Program-made: the position numbers and the translations under genes | In this document: positions 6,613-14,676 of the stretch, in pieces | Layout of the letters: each line of letters begins with the position of its first letter | How positions within the stretch are numbered: the stretch's first letter is position 1 | Notes under the pieces: generated by a model | Database searches by the model: none | What the model was told of the DNA's origin: nothing | What the model saw: only the letters and a program-made list of their open reading frames with translations | NCBI GenBank assembly: GCA_030695025.1 | Contig: JAUYTX010000078.1 | Location: 1-50,261, forward strand | Direction: 5' to 3' | Origin: Bacteroidales bacterium | Lineage (GTDB): Bacteria > Bacteroidota > Bacteroidia > Bacteroidales > UBA932 | Length of the DNA stretch: 50,261 nt

Positions 6613-7281
6613 ATGAAAAAACTACTCACCTTAATTCTATTAACAATCCCAATAATTGGCATGTCCCAGAGTTATGTTTTCTGCCCAGAGATTAAAACTG
6701 AGCAAAGACAAGGGTTTAACGACATAAAAATATCAGTTGTTTTTAAGGATAGTAGGGAGTACGATAAAAGGGTAATAGAAAAATGCACCAAAGAGGATAT
6801 TTTTAACTCTTTCACAAATTTTATTAGCCAAACATTTCCAAGCTTTGATTTGGCTGTATTATCTGAAGATAAATTTCAGGAAGATGCTGCAGAGGGAGAA
6901 GTAAGGTTAAAGATAGATATCTTGAAATGCGATGCAACTTTTTATCCTGGTGTTTATGTTTCTAATACTAGTTATTTTGTAACCATGATTGACAATAGGA
7001 GTGGGCTTAAAATATATCGGGACTCAATAAAGGGTGCTGGAAACCAATTTAACCTATTGGGTATGAAGAGCGGTAAAATAGCTTTAAATAGCAGCTTTCA
7101 GAGAGCTTTCGATCAGTTTGTACTAATGTTTGATAAGTTGTTGCCAAATTATGTTGAAAGCTATACAAGTGAGCAGGCAATAGCTGAGCTTAAGAAATAT
7201 AAAGAGAAACTTGACCTTCAGATTATATCTCAAGAAGAATATGACAAGAAGAAGCTAGAGTTGATGAAGTTCATACAATAA
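6613..7281 (+). CDS. Secreted protein with a SHOCT-like C-terminal helix pair
   Basis: The 222-residue protein has a signal peptide (MKKLLTLILLTIPIIGMSQS) and a mixed alpha/beta central part of unknown family. The last 35 residues (IAELKKYKEKLDLQIISQEE, then YDKKKLELMKF) match the short C-terminal SHOCT pattern, a small helix hairpin thought to mediate oligomerisation. It is expected in the periplasm or as a membrane-associated protein. A TATGTTTG promoter box and a strong downstream terminator show it is transcribed alone. Composition is AT-rich as in the rest of the accessory segment. Confidence 0.75.
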   Translation: MKKLLTLILLTIPIIGMSQSYVFCPEIKTEQRQGFNDIKISVVFKDSREYDKRVIEKCTKEDIFNSFTNFISQTFPSFDLAVLSEDKFQEDAAEGEVRLKIDILKCDATFYPGVYVSNTSYFVTMIDNRSGLKIYRDSIKGAGNQFNLLGMKSGKIALNSSFQRAFDQFVLMFDKLLPNYVESYTSEQAIAELKKYKEKLDLQIISQEEYDKKKLELMKFIQ

Positions 7282-7324
7282 ATAAATGTTCTCCAAGTGT
7301 CTTTCGGCTTTAGAGCCAATCTCG

Positions 7325-7358
7325 ACCATTTTCCCGACGTCAGGAAAATGGTTTTATT
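7325..7358 (+). terminator. Terminator after the SHOCT-tailed protein gene
   Basis: A perfect 10-bp stem, ACCATTTTCC (7325-7334) with GGAAAATGGT (7343-7352), 8-nt loop, followed by TTTATTT. It ends the transcript of 6613-7281. Confidence 0.7.
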
Positions 7359-7374
7359 TGACTTGTGCTGCGCA

Positions 7375-7507
7375 GGGGATTGCCTCACTTTGTTCGGCGT
7401 TCCCCTGGGGGGAGGCCTCAAAACAATAAAAGCCACGGCTGATGATCATGGGATTACTCCGCTTCGCGTCGTGATCCCCTAGGGGGGGCCTCAAAGTGGA
7501 AAAAGCC
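7375..7507. repeat. Two imperfect direct copies of a GC-rich hairpin element
   Basis: Copies at 7375-7433 and 7450-7507 share GGGATT at the start, a central TCCCCT-GGGGGG core, then GGCCTCAAA and AAAAGCC at the end, but diverge between. In each copy the start (GGGGAT or GGGAT) can pair with the internal TCCCC, giving a stem-loop. The block is far more GC-rich than its surroundings and lies next to tRNA-Ser, resembling REP-type elements. A perfect small hairpin, ATCTGCC-gtgt-GGCAGAT, follows at 7509-7526. Confidence 0.55.
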
Positions 7508-7540
7508 CATCTGCCGTGTGGCAGATTAAGCAAAAAAGAA

Positions 7541-7582
7541 AAGACCGCTTTTGAGTGAACTCAAGCGGTCTTCCTTTTTTTT
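7541..7582. terminator. Bidirectional terminator beside tRNA-Ser
   Basis: AAGACCGCTT (7541-7550) pairs with AAGCGGTCTT (7563-7572), with a GAGT/ACTC inner extension. A T8 tract follows on the plus strand and a T-rich tract follows on the minus strand. It should end tRNA-Ser transcription and block readthrough from the left. Confidence 0.7.
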
Positions 7583-7615
7583 GCTTTGCCCTTTCGGGCT
7601 GGGCTTTTTCTTCTT

Positions 7616-7705
7616 TGGCGGTGAGGGGGGGATTCGAACCCCCGGAACCCTTACGAGTTCGGCAGTTTAGCAAACTGCTGGTTTCAGCCACTCACCCACC
7701 TCACC
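7616..7705 (-). tRNA. tRNA-Ser(GCU)
   Basis: Read on the minus strand, the acceptor GGTGAGG pairs with CCTCACC, the anticodon stem GCAGT/ACTGC encloses loop TTGCTAA with anticodon GCT, a long variable arm is present (GAAC/GTTC stem), and the T arm is GGGGGTTCGAATCCCCC. It decodes AGC and AGU. The 3' CCA is encoded (7618-7616), unlike the tRNA-Gln in this window. Confidence 0.95.
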
Positions 7706-7760
7706 AAAAATCTTGCGGGTTGGCCGAAAGGACTGCAAATATACGAATTCTTTTAAATCT

Positions 7761-7906
7761 GCAAATAAATGTCTAACTCTTCTTGTGTAAAATGTTGGCT
7801 ATGTGTTGTATATGTATAAGTGGTTTTTATGTTTATTAAAAACCATTCATGCGTAAAACGCACATTTTAAATTAGATACACCAAATAAGTTAGACATAAT
7901 ATTTGC
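7761..7906. repeat. 146-bp near-palindromic element, MITE-like
   Basis: The left end GCAAATAAATGTCTAACT and the reverse complement of the right end GCAAATATTATGTCTAACT match over about 17 bp with a small indel. Similarity continues inward (TTGTGTA...AAATGT against GGTGTA...AAATGT). The centre folds as TGGTTTTT (7821-7828) with AAAAACCA (7838-7845). There is no coding capacity. A further copy of TGTCTAACT occurs at 7933-7941 in the adjacent terminator. It may be a MITE or decayed IS ends. Confidence 0.5.
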
Positions 7907-7910
7907 GGCA

Positions 7911-7955
7911 CAAAACAAACCCCAAAAGCTTTTGTCTAACTTTTGGGGTTTTGTA
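7911..7955 (-). terminator. Terminator of the floA-nfeD operon
   Basis: A perfect 12-bp stem, AAACCCCAAAAG (7917-7928) with CTTTTGGGGTTT (7940-7951), 11-nt loop. Read leftward it is followed by a T-rich tract. It lies about 50 nt past the floA stop codon. Confidence 0.7.
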
Positions 7956-8004
7956 AAGGAGTATTGCTGTTGGGTTTAACCGTCAGCAATGAAATTGGTT
8001 AAAA

Positions 8005-8970
8005 CTACTTTTGCGGCTTGGCGATGTTGTCGCGCATTTCGGTGTCTGCCTGAATGTTGCGAAGCTTGTAGTAGTCCATGATTCCGAGGTTGCCGGCGCG
8101 GAATGCTTCGGCTATTGCCATTGGAATTTGTGCTTCGGCTTCGATAACCTTGGCGCGGGCTTCCTGTGCTTTGGCTTTCATCTCTTGTTCAAGGGCTACT
8201 GCCATTGCGCGTTTCTCTTCGGCGCGTGCTTGTGCAATGTTCTTGTCGGCATTTGCCTGATCCATCTGCAGGGCGGCTCCGATGTTACGTCCGATGTCTA
8301 TGTCGGCGATGTCAATTGAGAGAATCTCAAATGCGGTTCCTGCGTCAAGTCCTTTTTCAAGTACTACTTTAGAGATTGAGTCAGGGTTTTCAAGAACTGA
8401 TTTGTGGCTTTCGGCCGATCCGATGCTCGATACGATTCCTTCACCTACACGTGCTAGGACTGTCTCTTCGCCTGCTCCTCCTACAAGTTGTTTGATGTTT
8501 GCGCGTACTGTTACGCGGGCTTTGGCAATAAGCTGAATACCGTCTTTGGCTACGGCTGTTACCGGTGGGGTGTTTATAACCTTTGGGTTAACCGACATCT
8601 GAACGGCTTCAAATACGTCACGGCCGGCCAGGTCAATGGCGGCGGCCATTTTAAAGTTGAGGGCGATATTTGCTTTGTCTGCCGAGATGAGGGCGTTAAC
8701 AACCTTAGATACATTACCTTTTGCAAGAAAGTGTGCCTCAAGTTCGTTGGGGTTTAGTTGCAATCCTGCCTTGGTTCCTGTAATCATTGCCATTACTATT
8801 GTTCCGGGAGGTACTTTACGCCAACGCATTAGAACGAGTTGCAGAAGTGACATTTTGACTCCGGAGATGAGTGCCTGAAACCAGAGTGTTATGGGGAAAA
8901 ACCATAAAAGGATGGTTAATCCTACGAGGGATATTCCTATCCAAACCAGAAATACTGTGATCTGTTCCAT
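8005..8970 (-). CDS. floA: Flotillin-like protein FloA
   Basis: The 321-residue protein matches the bacterial flotillin-like FloA/UPF0365 family along its length. An N-terminal hydrophobic hairpin (residues 1-35) anchors it in the membrane. A Band-7-like domain follows ([40 protein letters not shown]). The C-terminal Ala/Glu-rich coiled coil ([20 protein letters not shown]) drives oligomer formation. FloA proteins organise membrane microdomains and influence membrane fluidity and signalling complexes. It follows an nfeD gene by only 5 nt, the conserved flotillin-NfeD pairing, and is closed by a strong terminator. Confidence 0.93.
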   Translation of the reverse strand: MEQITVFLVWIGISLVGLTILLWFFPITLWFQALISGVKMSLLQLVLMRWRKVPPGTIVMAMITGTKAGLQLNPNELEAHFLAKGNVSKVVNALISADKANIALNFKMAAAIDLAGRDVFEAVQMSVNPKVINTPPVTAVAKDGIQLIAKARVTVRANIKQLVGGAGEETVLARVGEGIVSSIGSAESHKSVLENPDSISKVVLEKGLDAGTAFEILSIDIADIDIGRNIGAALQMDQANADKNIAQARAEEKRAMAVALEQEMKAKAQEARAKVIEAEAQIPMAIAEAFRAGNLGIMDYYKLRNIQADTEMRDNIAKPQK

Positions 8971-8975
8971 AAAAT

Positions 8976-9440
8976 TTAATCTATTTGTTTTACAATAATT
9001 TTACTGTCGTCTGTAGTGACAATTTCTATAGCCTTTCCGCTGTCAATCATTCCTGATCTTGAGCGAACTTCGGTATCTGTTTTGCCAAATCTTGCCATTC
9101 CGCCCGGTGCTAGTCTGCTTATCGCTACTCCTTTAGTGCCAACTGTTAGTCCCTTTTCTGAGGGGTCTGAGTCAACCTTTGAGCTGATAATGTCTTTAAG
9201 TGAGATATTTTTCCAGGTATTGGAGCGGAGGATAAGCCAGGTGGCTACAGATGTGATAAGGATTACGCATCCCAGTACGATAAGCCCGGTAACCTGTCCG
9301 TATTCTACAAAGGCCAGAATTACTGCTCCGATTATGGATAGTAATCCTATAACTCCGGCAAAACCGAACCCGGGTATAATAAGCACTTCTATTGCAAGCA
9401 ACAATATCCCTACAGCAATAAGGGTTATAATAAGTGTCAT
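8976..9440 (-). CDS. nfeD: NfeD-family membrane protein
   Basis: A short (154 aa) NfeD protein with about four closely spaced hydrophobic helices at residues 1-80, including glycine-rich [19 protein letters not shown], and a C-terminal OB-fold domain (about 95-154: [20 protein letters not shown], ending [15 protein letters not shown]). This is the short form without the ClpP-like protease domain. NfeD proteins work with flotillins or stomatins encoded next to them, here floA directly downstream. The OB fold is thought to mediate the interaction. I found no strict TAnnTTTG box in the 70 nt upstream. Confidence 0.88.
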   Translation of the reverse strand: MTLIITLIAVGILLLAIEVLIIPGFGFAGVIGLLSIIGAVILAFVEYGQVTGLIVLGCVILITSVATWLILRSNTWKNISLKDIISSKVDSDPSEKGLTVGTKGVAISRLAPGGMARFGKTDTEVRSRSGMIDSGKAIEIVTTDDSKIIVKQID

Positions 9441-9514
9441 TGGTTATATAATTTAAGAACGTTTAGAGTATAGTATGAGCGAAAATTTTAAAACGGAGAG
9501 CAATATACGAAATT

Positions 9515-11386
9515 TTATTCCGGAGTGGAATTAATTTCTTCAATAGTAAGCCTCTCAGCACCTACGCCCGACAAAAGTGTCACCATCTGTTCGGCTTGCT
9601 GCCTGTTGGCAAATGGCCCGATAAAGAATATCTCTCTGCCGTCTAGAACTTTTTTGGCAATGTCTCGTTCGGTGTTTTCTCTAATGATGTCCAGAACAGG
9701 TTGCGGCATGCCGGCCGGGTAGCCTTCAATCTTAACCTGGAATGATGAGCGGGCTTCGTTTTTCTCTTCCAGAAGGCGTGCATTACGAATTGTTATGCTC
9801 TTGCCGTCGTTGTAGGCGACAATAATGGCAGTTGGAAAGCCGGCTCTTTTGACCTTAACCAGAGCCTCTGCAGCAGCTGCATAGTTAAAAAACTGGCCGG
9901 CGGTGTAGAGCCATTTGCCGGTTGGGGTGCGGTTTTCAAAAACGGGGCGCAACCCTTTGAAGGCTTTAAGGTCGGGCTTGTTGTTTACAACAAAAAGTTG
10001 GACCCTGTAAACAAGACGGTCTGGAATTGAGTTGTCCTCTGCCATTACGGCTTCACTGCCCACAGCAAATGCGTAATCAAATAGTTTGATTGGCTCCATT
10101 ATGGTAATCTGTGGAAATTGAGCGAACTCTCCCCTTACAGGTGTGAATGGTTTTTCGGCAGGAGTCTCAGGTTCGTTCTGTTTGTCGCTAAAAAAATCAT
10201 CTCTTCTTGGCATGATGGCGCCTTTGCTCAAAAACTCCATCTCTCTCACCTGCAGCATCTCGTTTGCAACTCTAAGTCGTGATTGTGTGTCAATAAGGGC
10301 TAGTTCTCCTTCAAATATTCTCTTTTCAAGAAGCACTCTGTCATCTTCGTTTGTTAGGGAGTTGTAAAGCGATCTGTTATTTGCAATACTTCTGTTTACG
10401 CTGTCTATATCTCTCTGAAGCTGCCTTACCTGAGCAATCATCTTTGTGTAAGCTTCGGTCTCGGGTGTTGTGACAAAATCCAGCTCGGTCTCTATGCTGT
10501 CTTTAGCCTCTTTTGAGGGTATCGCCAGAGAGGCTGTTTTAATGATTTCGGAGATCTCGGTTATTGCTCTTCTTACCGGAGTGTTTTCGTATTCAAAGCG
10601 GTATATAACAACAGAGTCTTTGTTGTTTGTGTTTCGGTCGGTAACCAGGTATGTGAATTCACCATCTTCTGAGTGAATGAGCATTAGGTCGTCATCTACA
10701 GAGGAGTAGGGGAACCCCAGGTTTTGCGGCAAACCCCAGTCGTTGGCCTTGTCGTCCCAGTTGCTCACATAAATATCAAAACCTCCGATTCCAAAATGGC
10801 CCGATGAGGCAAAGTAGAGCTGCTTTCCGTTGGGGCTCAATACCGGGTATAGTTCGTCACCTGAAGAGTTTACATATGAGTTAAGAGGTTCGGGCGCAGA
10901 CCAGTTGGCCCCGTCAACCTGCTGAATACGGTAAATGTCCCAGCCACCATCCTGATCCTGAGCCGAAAAATAGATTGTGCGGTCGTTGCGCCTAAGCAGT
11001 ACCGGGTTTGGAGAGGTATGTTTTTGAATATTGCTGTTTAAAGAGTCGGGAAGATTTGCCCAGTAACTCTTTTCAAGACCGGGTATGTAGAGGAAAAAAT
11101 CTTTGCGCGGAGCGGTAATTTTTGCAGTAACCAGAGGCCGGGATGCGTACTGTAACATCTGGATTCCGTTCTCGCTTTTTGCTATAAGAAGGTCAAGAGA
11201 TCTGATGTAAACAGAGTCTGTGCTCTCCTCCCGTATCTCTTTGAATAGCTTGATAGCATCAACGAAACGGTACTCTCTTCGCAGAGATTCCGCCCTCTCA
11301 AATTTAACCGCGCCCCCCTGAGTCTGTCCTGCCGCCAGGCTGTATGCCATTACGAAAAACAAGGGCAAGAGTATAGACTTTTTCAT
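9515..11386 (-). CDS. Secreted PD40 beta-propeller protein with C-terminal SPOR-like regions
   Basis: I start this gene at the ATG at 11386, because a longer frame would begin with TTG inside the promoter's -7 box. The 623-residue product has a signal peptide (MKKSILLPLFFVMAYSLAAG), a short TPR-like helical stretch (about 25-70), WD40-like PD40 blades (DRTIYFSAQDQDGGWDIYRI, GKQLYFASSGHFGIGGFDIY), a coiled coil around residues 310-385, and a C-terminal third with SPOR-like segments (VYRVQLFVVNN; EIFFIGPFANRQQAEQMVTL). This layout resembles Bacteroidota OmpA-associated and gliding/T9SS-type envelope proteins, but no OmpA peptidoglycan-binding motif is present. SPOR domains bind denuded septal peptidoglycan, so a periplasmic, possibly division-linked role is plausible. 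Confidence 0.82.
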   Translation of the reverse strand: MKKSILLPLFFVMAYSLAAGQTQGGAVKFERAESLRREYRFVDAIKLFKEIREESTDSVYIRSLDLLIAKSENGIQMLQYASRPLVTAKITAPRKDFFLYIPGLEKSYWANLPDSLNSNIQKHTSPNPVLLRRNDRTIYFSAQDQDGGWDIYRIQQVDGANWSAPEPLNSYVNSSGDELYPVLSPNGKQLYFASSGHFGIGGFDIYVSNWDDKANDWGLPQNLGFPYSSVDDDLMLIHSEDGEFTYLVTDRNTNNKDSVVIYRFEYENTPVRRAITEISEIIKTASLAIPSKEAKDSIETELDFVTTPETEAYTKMIAQVRQLQRDIDSVNRSIANNRSLYNSLTNEDDRVLLEKRIFEGELALIDTQSRLRVANEMLQVREMEFLSKGAIMPRRDDFFSDKQNEPETPAEKPFTPVRGEFAQFPQITIMEPIKLFDYAFAVGSEAVMAEDNSIPDRLVYRVQLFVVNNKPDLKAFKGLRPVFENRTPTGKWLYTAGQFFNYAAAAEALVKVKRAGFPTAIIVAYNDGKSITIRNARLLEEKNEARSSFQVKIEGYPAGMPQPVLDIIRENTERDIAKKVLDGREIFFIGPFANRQQAEQMVTLLSGVGAERLTIEEINSTPE

Positions 11387-11410
11387 ACATTGCTTATATA
11401 TATAGAGTAA

Positions 11411-11456
11411 CAAAAGTACGAATTTCTTTATATTTTGGGAAAAAATACTACTTTTG
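11411..11456. promoter_or_regulatory. Divergent promoters of the PD40/SPOR gene and secDF
   Basis: TACTTTTG occurs on the minus strand at 11411-11418 (25 nt before the ATG at 11386) and on the plus strand at 11449-11456 (43 nt before secDF). Both match TAnnTTTG exactly and are arranged back to back. Confidence 0.6.
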
Positions 11457-11498
11457 TGCTCTAATTTTCGTTGAATTATATAATTTAAACACGATCAT

Positions 11499-14400
11499 AT
11501 GCAAAATAAAGGAGCCATCAGGCTTGTGGCAGTTTTAATCGCAATCGCCTGTATTTATCAACTCTCGTTCACCTGGGCTACCAGAAACCAGGAGAAGAAA
11601 GCAAAAGCTTACTCACAAAGAATGGTGGAGCTTGAGCAGAAGTTACCCTCTTTCAGTCTGATATCAGATTTTAACAAGGCCTACTATCTGGATTCACTTG
11701 GAAGGGCAAAGGAGAGATTTTATATCGATTCAATAACAGCAGAAAAGGTATTCCTCGGCTTTACCTACAAAGAGATCAAAGAGAAGGAGATAAACCTTGG
11801 TCTTGACCTTAAAGGTGGTATGAACGTTATGCTTGAGGTGAGCGTGCCGGAACTGGTTATGGCCATTTCGGGCAACAGTACCAATGCTCAGTTCCTTGAA
11901 GCGATGAAACTTGCAAAGTCAAATCTGTCTCCTTCGCGTACAGATTTCATAGCCATCTTTGGAGAGGCTTGGGAGCAGGTGGCACCGGGTCAGCGTATGT
12001 CGCAAATTTTCGGAACATACGAAATGAGAGACAGAATTAAACCTGAGACCTCAAATGCAGATGTTCTTAAAGTTATCAGAGAGGAGTCTGAAAGTGCAAT
12101 TTCAAACTCATTTAACGTACTGAGAAACCGTATCCGCCGTTTTGGAGTTACTCAGCCGAATATTCAGAAAATTGGAAGCACAGGAAGAATTCTGGTAGAA
12201 CTTCCGGGAGTTAAAGAGCCTGCTCGTGTAAGAAAGCTTCTTCAGGGAACAGCCTCTCTTGAGTTCTGGGAGACTTACGAAAATCAGGAGGTTTATCCGT
12301 TTCTGATTGAGGCAAACAGAGTTGTAAAAGAGATGCTTGATGTTGATAAGGAGATTGCTGCCATTTCAGGTGGTACTCAGGATTCAACAGCAGTTGCAGC
12401 CGATACTGCAAAGACAGATGCTGAGTCGCTTCTTAGCCAGATTCAGGCAGAAGATTCACTATCTGTTGCTGATGCGCAACTTGCAGAGCAGAACCCACTG
12501 TTCTTTGCTTTGAATCCGAATGTAAGCCAGGGTCAGTTAATCCCGGGTGCTTGCGTAGGTAGGGCTCACTACAGAGATACAGCAAAAATTGGTGCATGGC
12601 TCAGAGCTCCTCAGGTTCAGGCGGTATTCCCTGCAGACATTAAACTTATGTGGACTGTTAAGCCGATTGATGCGGCCGGTATAATTTACGAACTTGTTGC
12701 AATCAAGAGCACAACACGTGACGGTAAAGCTCCGCTAGACGGAGGTGTTATTACCGATGCTTCAAAATCATTTGGTCAAACATCAGGTAACCCTGAGGTT
12801 GACATGGCAATGAATGCCGAGGGTGCAAGAATTTGGGCAAGCATGACAGCAAACAATGTTGGAAGATGTATTGCAATTGTTCTTGACGGAATGGTTTACT
12901 CTTATCCGAGAGTTAATTCGGAGATAACCGGAGGTCGTTCGCATATCTCAGGAAAATTCTCAATATCAGAGGCTGATGACTTGGCAAACGTGCTTAAGTC
13001 AGGTAAATTGCCGGCTCCTGCAAGAATTGTTCAGGAGGCTGTTGTAGGGCCAAGCCTTGGTAGCGAGTCTATCAACGCAGGTCTTATCTCGTTTGCACTT
13101 GCATTTTTGCTGGTACTTGCTTACATGTTGTTCTTCTATAGTGGTGCAGGTATCGTTGCAAACATTGCTCTACTTACAAACGTTCTCTTCCTGTTTGGTG
13201 CCCTTGTTTCGTTCGGTGCTGTTCTAACCCTTCCGGGTATTGCAGGTATCGTTCTAACGCTGGGTATGGCAGTGGATGCTAACGTAATTATTTACGAGCG
13301 TATAAAAGAGGAGTTGAGAGCAGGGAAAGCACTTAGGCTTGCAATATCGGACGGATACAAAAATGCATATTCAGCCATTATTGACGGTAACCTGACCACA
13401 ATTATAACCGGAGTTGTTCTTGCAATTTTCGGATCGGGTCCGGTTCAGGGTTTTGCAACAACACTTGTTATTGGTCTGATCACATCACTCATCACTTCTA
13501 TCTTCATTACTAGGTTGGTATTTGAGTGGAGACTTGGAAAGAACAAGAACATTACTTTTGGTAATAAACTTACCAACAATTTCATGCAGAATAGTAAGTT
13601 TAATTTTATTTCATTACGCAGATATGCTTACATATTCTCGATAGCTGTTACCATAATCGGAGTAGGATTCATTTTTGGTAAAGGTTTCTCATACGGCGTT
13701 GACTTCACAGGAGGTCGCACCTATGTAGTAAGATTTGACCAGGATGTTACCACTGGTGATGTGAGGACTGCGTTGCTTCAGGAGTTTGATGGATCGATTG
13801 AGGTAAAACAGTTTGGTGGAGGAAGCCAGATGAAGGTTACTACCAAATATATGATTGAAGATAACTCTGAGGAGACAGATGCATTGGTTGACGGTAAGAT
13901 TTACAACGCTCTAAAAGGCTTTTTCACTCATGAAATGTCACTTGAAGAGTTTACTGCAACAACTGACAACCCTAACGGAATTGTAAGTTCAGAGAAGGTT
14001 GGTCCAACCATTGCGGATGATATAAAGAGAGATGCTTTAATTGCGGTAATAATTGCCCTCTTTGCAATATTTGCCTACATCGCCATCAGGTTCAGAAACT
14101 GGACCTGGGGAACAGGAGGTCTTGTTGCTTTGATACACGATGCAATATTTGTAATGAGTTTCTTTGCAATATTCACAGGTATCCTTCCTTTCAGTCTGGA
14201 TGTAGACCAGTCATTCATTGCTGCGGTTCTGACGATTATCGGTTACTCAATTAATGACACCGTGATTATATTTGACCGTATCAGGGAGTACAAAACACTC
14301 TATCCTAAGAGAGATCTGAAAGATAATGTTAATGAGGCTCTTAACAGTACAATTACAAGAACTATCAACACAAGTGCTACTACACTCATCGTTCTGTTTG

Positions 14401-14555
14401 CAATAGCAATCTTTGGCGGTGAGGTTATCAGAGGTTTCTCGGTAGCGTTGATCGTGGGTATTCTGATTGGTACATATTCATCACTATTCGTGGCATCACC
14501 TATAGTATATGACCTGTTCAACAAGCTGCACGCAAAACAGGCAGCCAAGAAGTAA
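11499..14555 (+). CDS. secDF: Fused protein-export subunit SecDF
   Basis: A single 1018-residue protein joins SecD and SecF, the usual form in Bacteroidota. It uses the proton gradient to help pull preproteins through SecYEG. SecD features are an N-terminal membrane helix, the LGLDLKGGMNVMLEV motif near residue 105, a large periplasmic region including the P1 base and head, and a membrane block with LGMAVDANVIIYERIKEEL. SecF starts around residue 700 with YGVDFTGGRTYVVRF and has IIGYSINDTVIIFDRIREY in its membrane block. These Asp and Arg residues are the conserved RND-type coupling sites. The gene stands alone between a -7 promoter box and a strong terminator. Confidence 0.97.
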   Translation: MQNKGAIRLVAVLIAIACIYQLSFTWATRNQEKKAKAYSQRMVELEQKLPSFSLISDFNKAYYLDSLGRAKERFYIDSITAEKVFLGFTYKEIKEKEINLGLDLKGGMNVMLEVSVPELVMAISGNSTNAQFLEAMKLAKSNLSPSRTDFIAIFGEAWEQVAPGQRMSQIFGTYEMRDRIKPETSNADVLKVIREESESAISNSFNVLRNRIRRFGVTQPNIQKIGSTGRILVELPGVKEPARVRKLLQGTASLEFWETYENQEVYPFLIEANRVVKEMLDVDKEIAAISGGTQDSTAVAADTAKTDAESLLSQIQAEDSLSVADAQLAEQNPLFFALNPNVSQGQLIPGACVGRAHYRDTAKIGAWLRAPQVQAVFPADIKLMWTVKPIDAAGIIYELVAIKSTTRDGKAPLDGGVITDASKSFGQTSGNPEVDMAMNAEGARIWASMTANNVGRCIAIVLDGMVYSYPRVNSEITGGRSHISGKFSISEADDLANVLKSGKLPAPARIVQEAVVGPSLGSESINAGLISFALAFLLVLAYMLFFYSGAGIVANIALLTNVLFLFGALVSFGAVLTLPGIAGIVLTLGMAVDANVIIYERIKEELRAGKALRLAISDGYKNAYSAIIDGNLTTIITGVVLAIFGSGPVQGFATTLVIGLITSLITSIFITRLVFEWRLGKNKNITFGNKLTNNFMQNSKFNFISLRRYAYIFSIAVTIIGVGFIFGKGFSYGVDFTGGRTYVVRFDQDVTTGDVRTALLQEFDGSIEVKQFGGGSQMKVTTKYMIEDNSEETDALVDGKIYNALKGFFTHEMSLEEFTATTDNPNGIVSSEKVGPTIADDIKRDALIAVIIALFAIFAYIAIRFRNWTWGTGGLVALIHDAIFVMSFFAIFTGILPFSLDVDQSFIAAVLTIIGYSINDTVIIFDRIREYKTLYPKRDLKDNVNEALNSTITRTINTSATTLIVLFAIAIFGGEVIRGFSVALIVGILIGTYSSLFVASPIVYDLFNKLHAKQAAKK

Positions 14556-14570
14556 TAGAAATAAACACCT

Positions 14571-14607
14571 AAAAAAAGGATGGCCAGAAACTTGGTCATC
14601 CTTTTTT
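14571..14607 (+). terminator. secDF terminator
   Basis: An A-rich left arm followed by GGATGGCCA pairs with TGGTCATCC and six T at 14602-14607. It sits just after the secDF stop and before the tnaA promoter. Confidence 0.75.
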
Positions 14608-14641
14608 GTTTTCCTGGAAAGCATAATTCACTTAAAAATGA

Positions 14642-14649
14642 TAACTTTG
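14642..14649 (+). promoter_or_regulatory. -7 box of tnaA
   Basis: TAACTTTG matches TAnnTTTG and lies 27 nt before the ATG. The implied 5' leader is only about 20 nt, leaving no room for a TnaC-type leader peptide. Confidence 0.55.
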
Positions 14650-14676
14650 TGAAAATATCAATTAAAAAGTAATAAT

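Noticed and set aside
7282-7615. Short open frames on both strands before tRNA-Ser
   Set aside because: They run through hairpins, terminators and the repeated GC-rich element.
11384-11413. Upstream TTG start for the PD40/SPOR protein
   Set aside because: The TTG lies within the -7 promoter box, and the ATG at 11386 gives a proper signal peptide.
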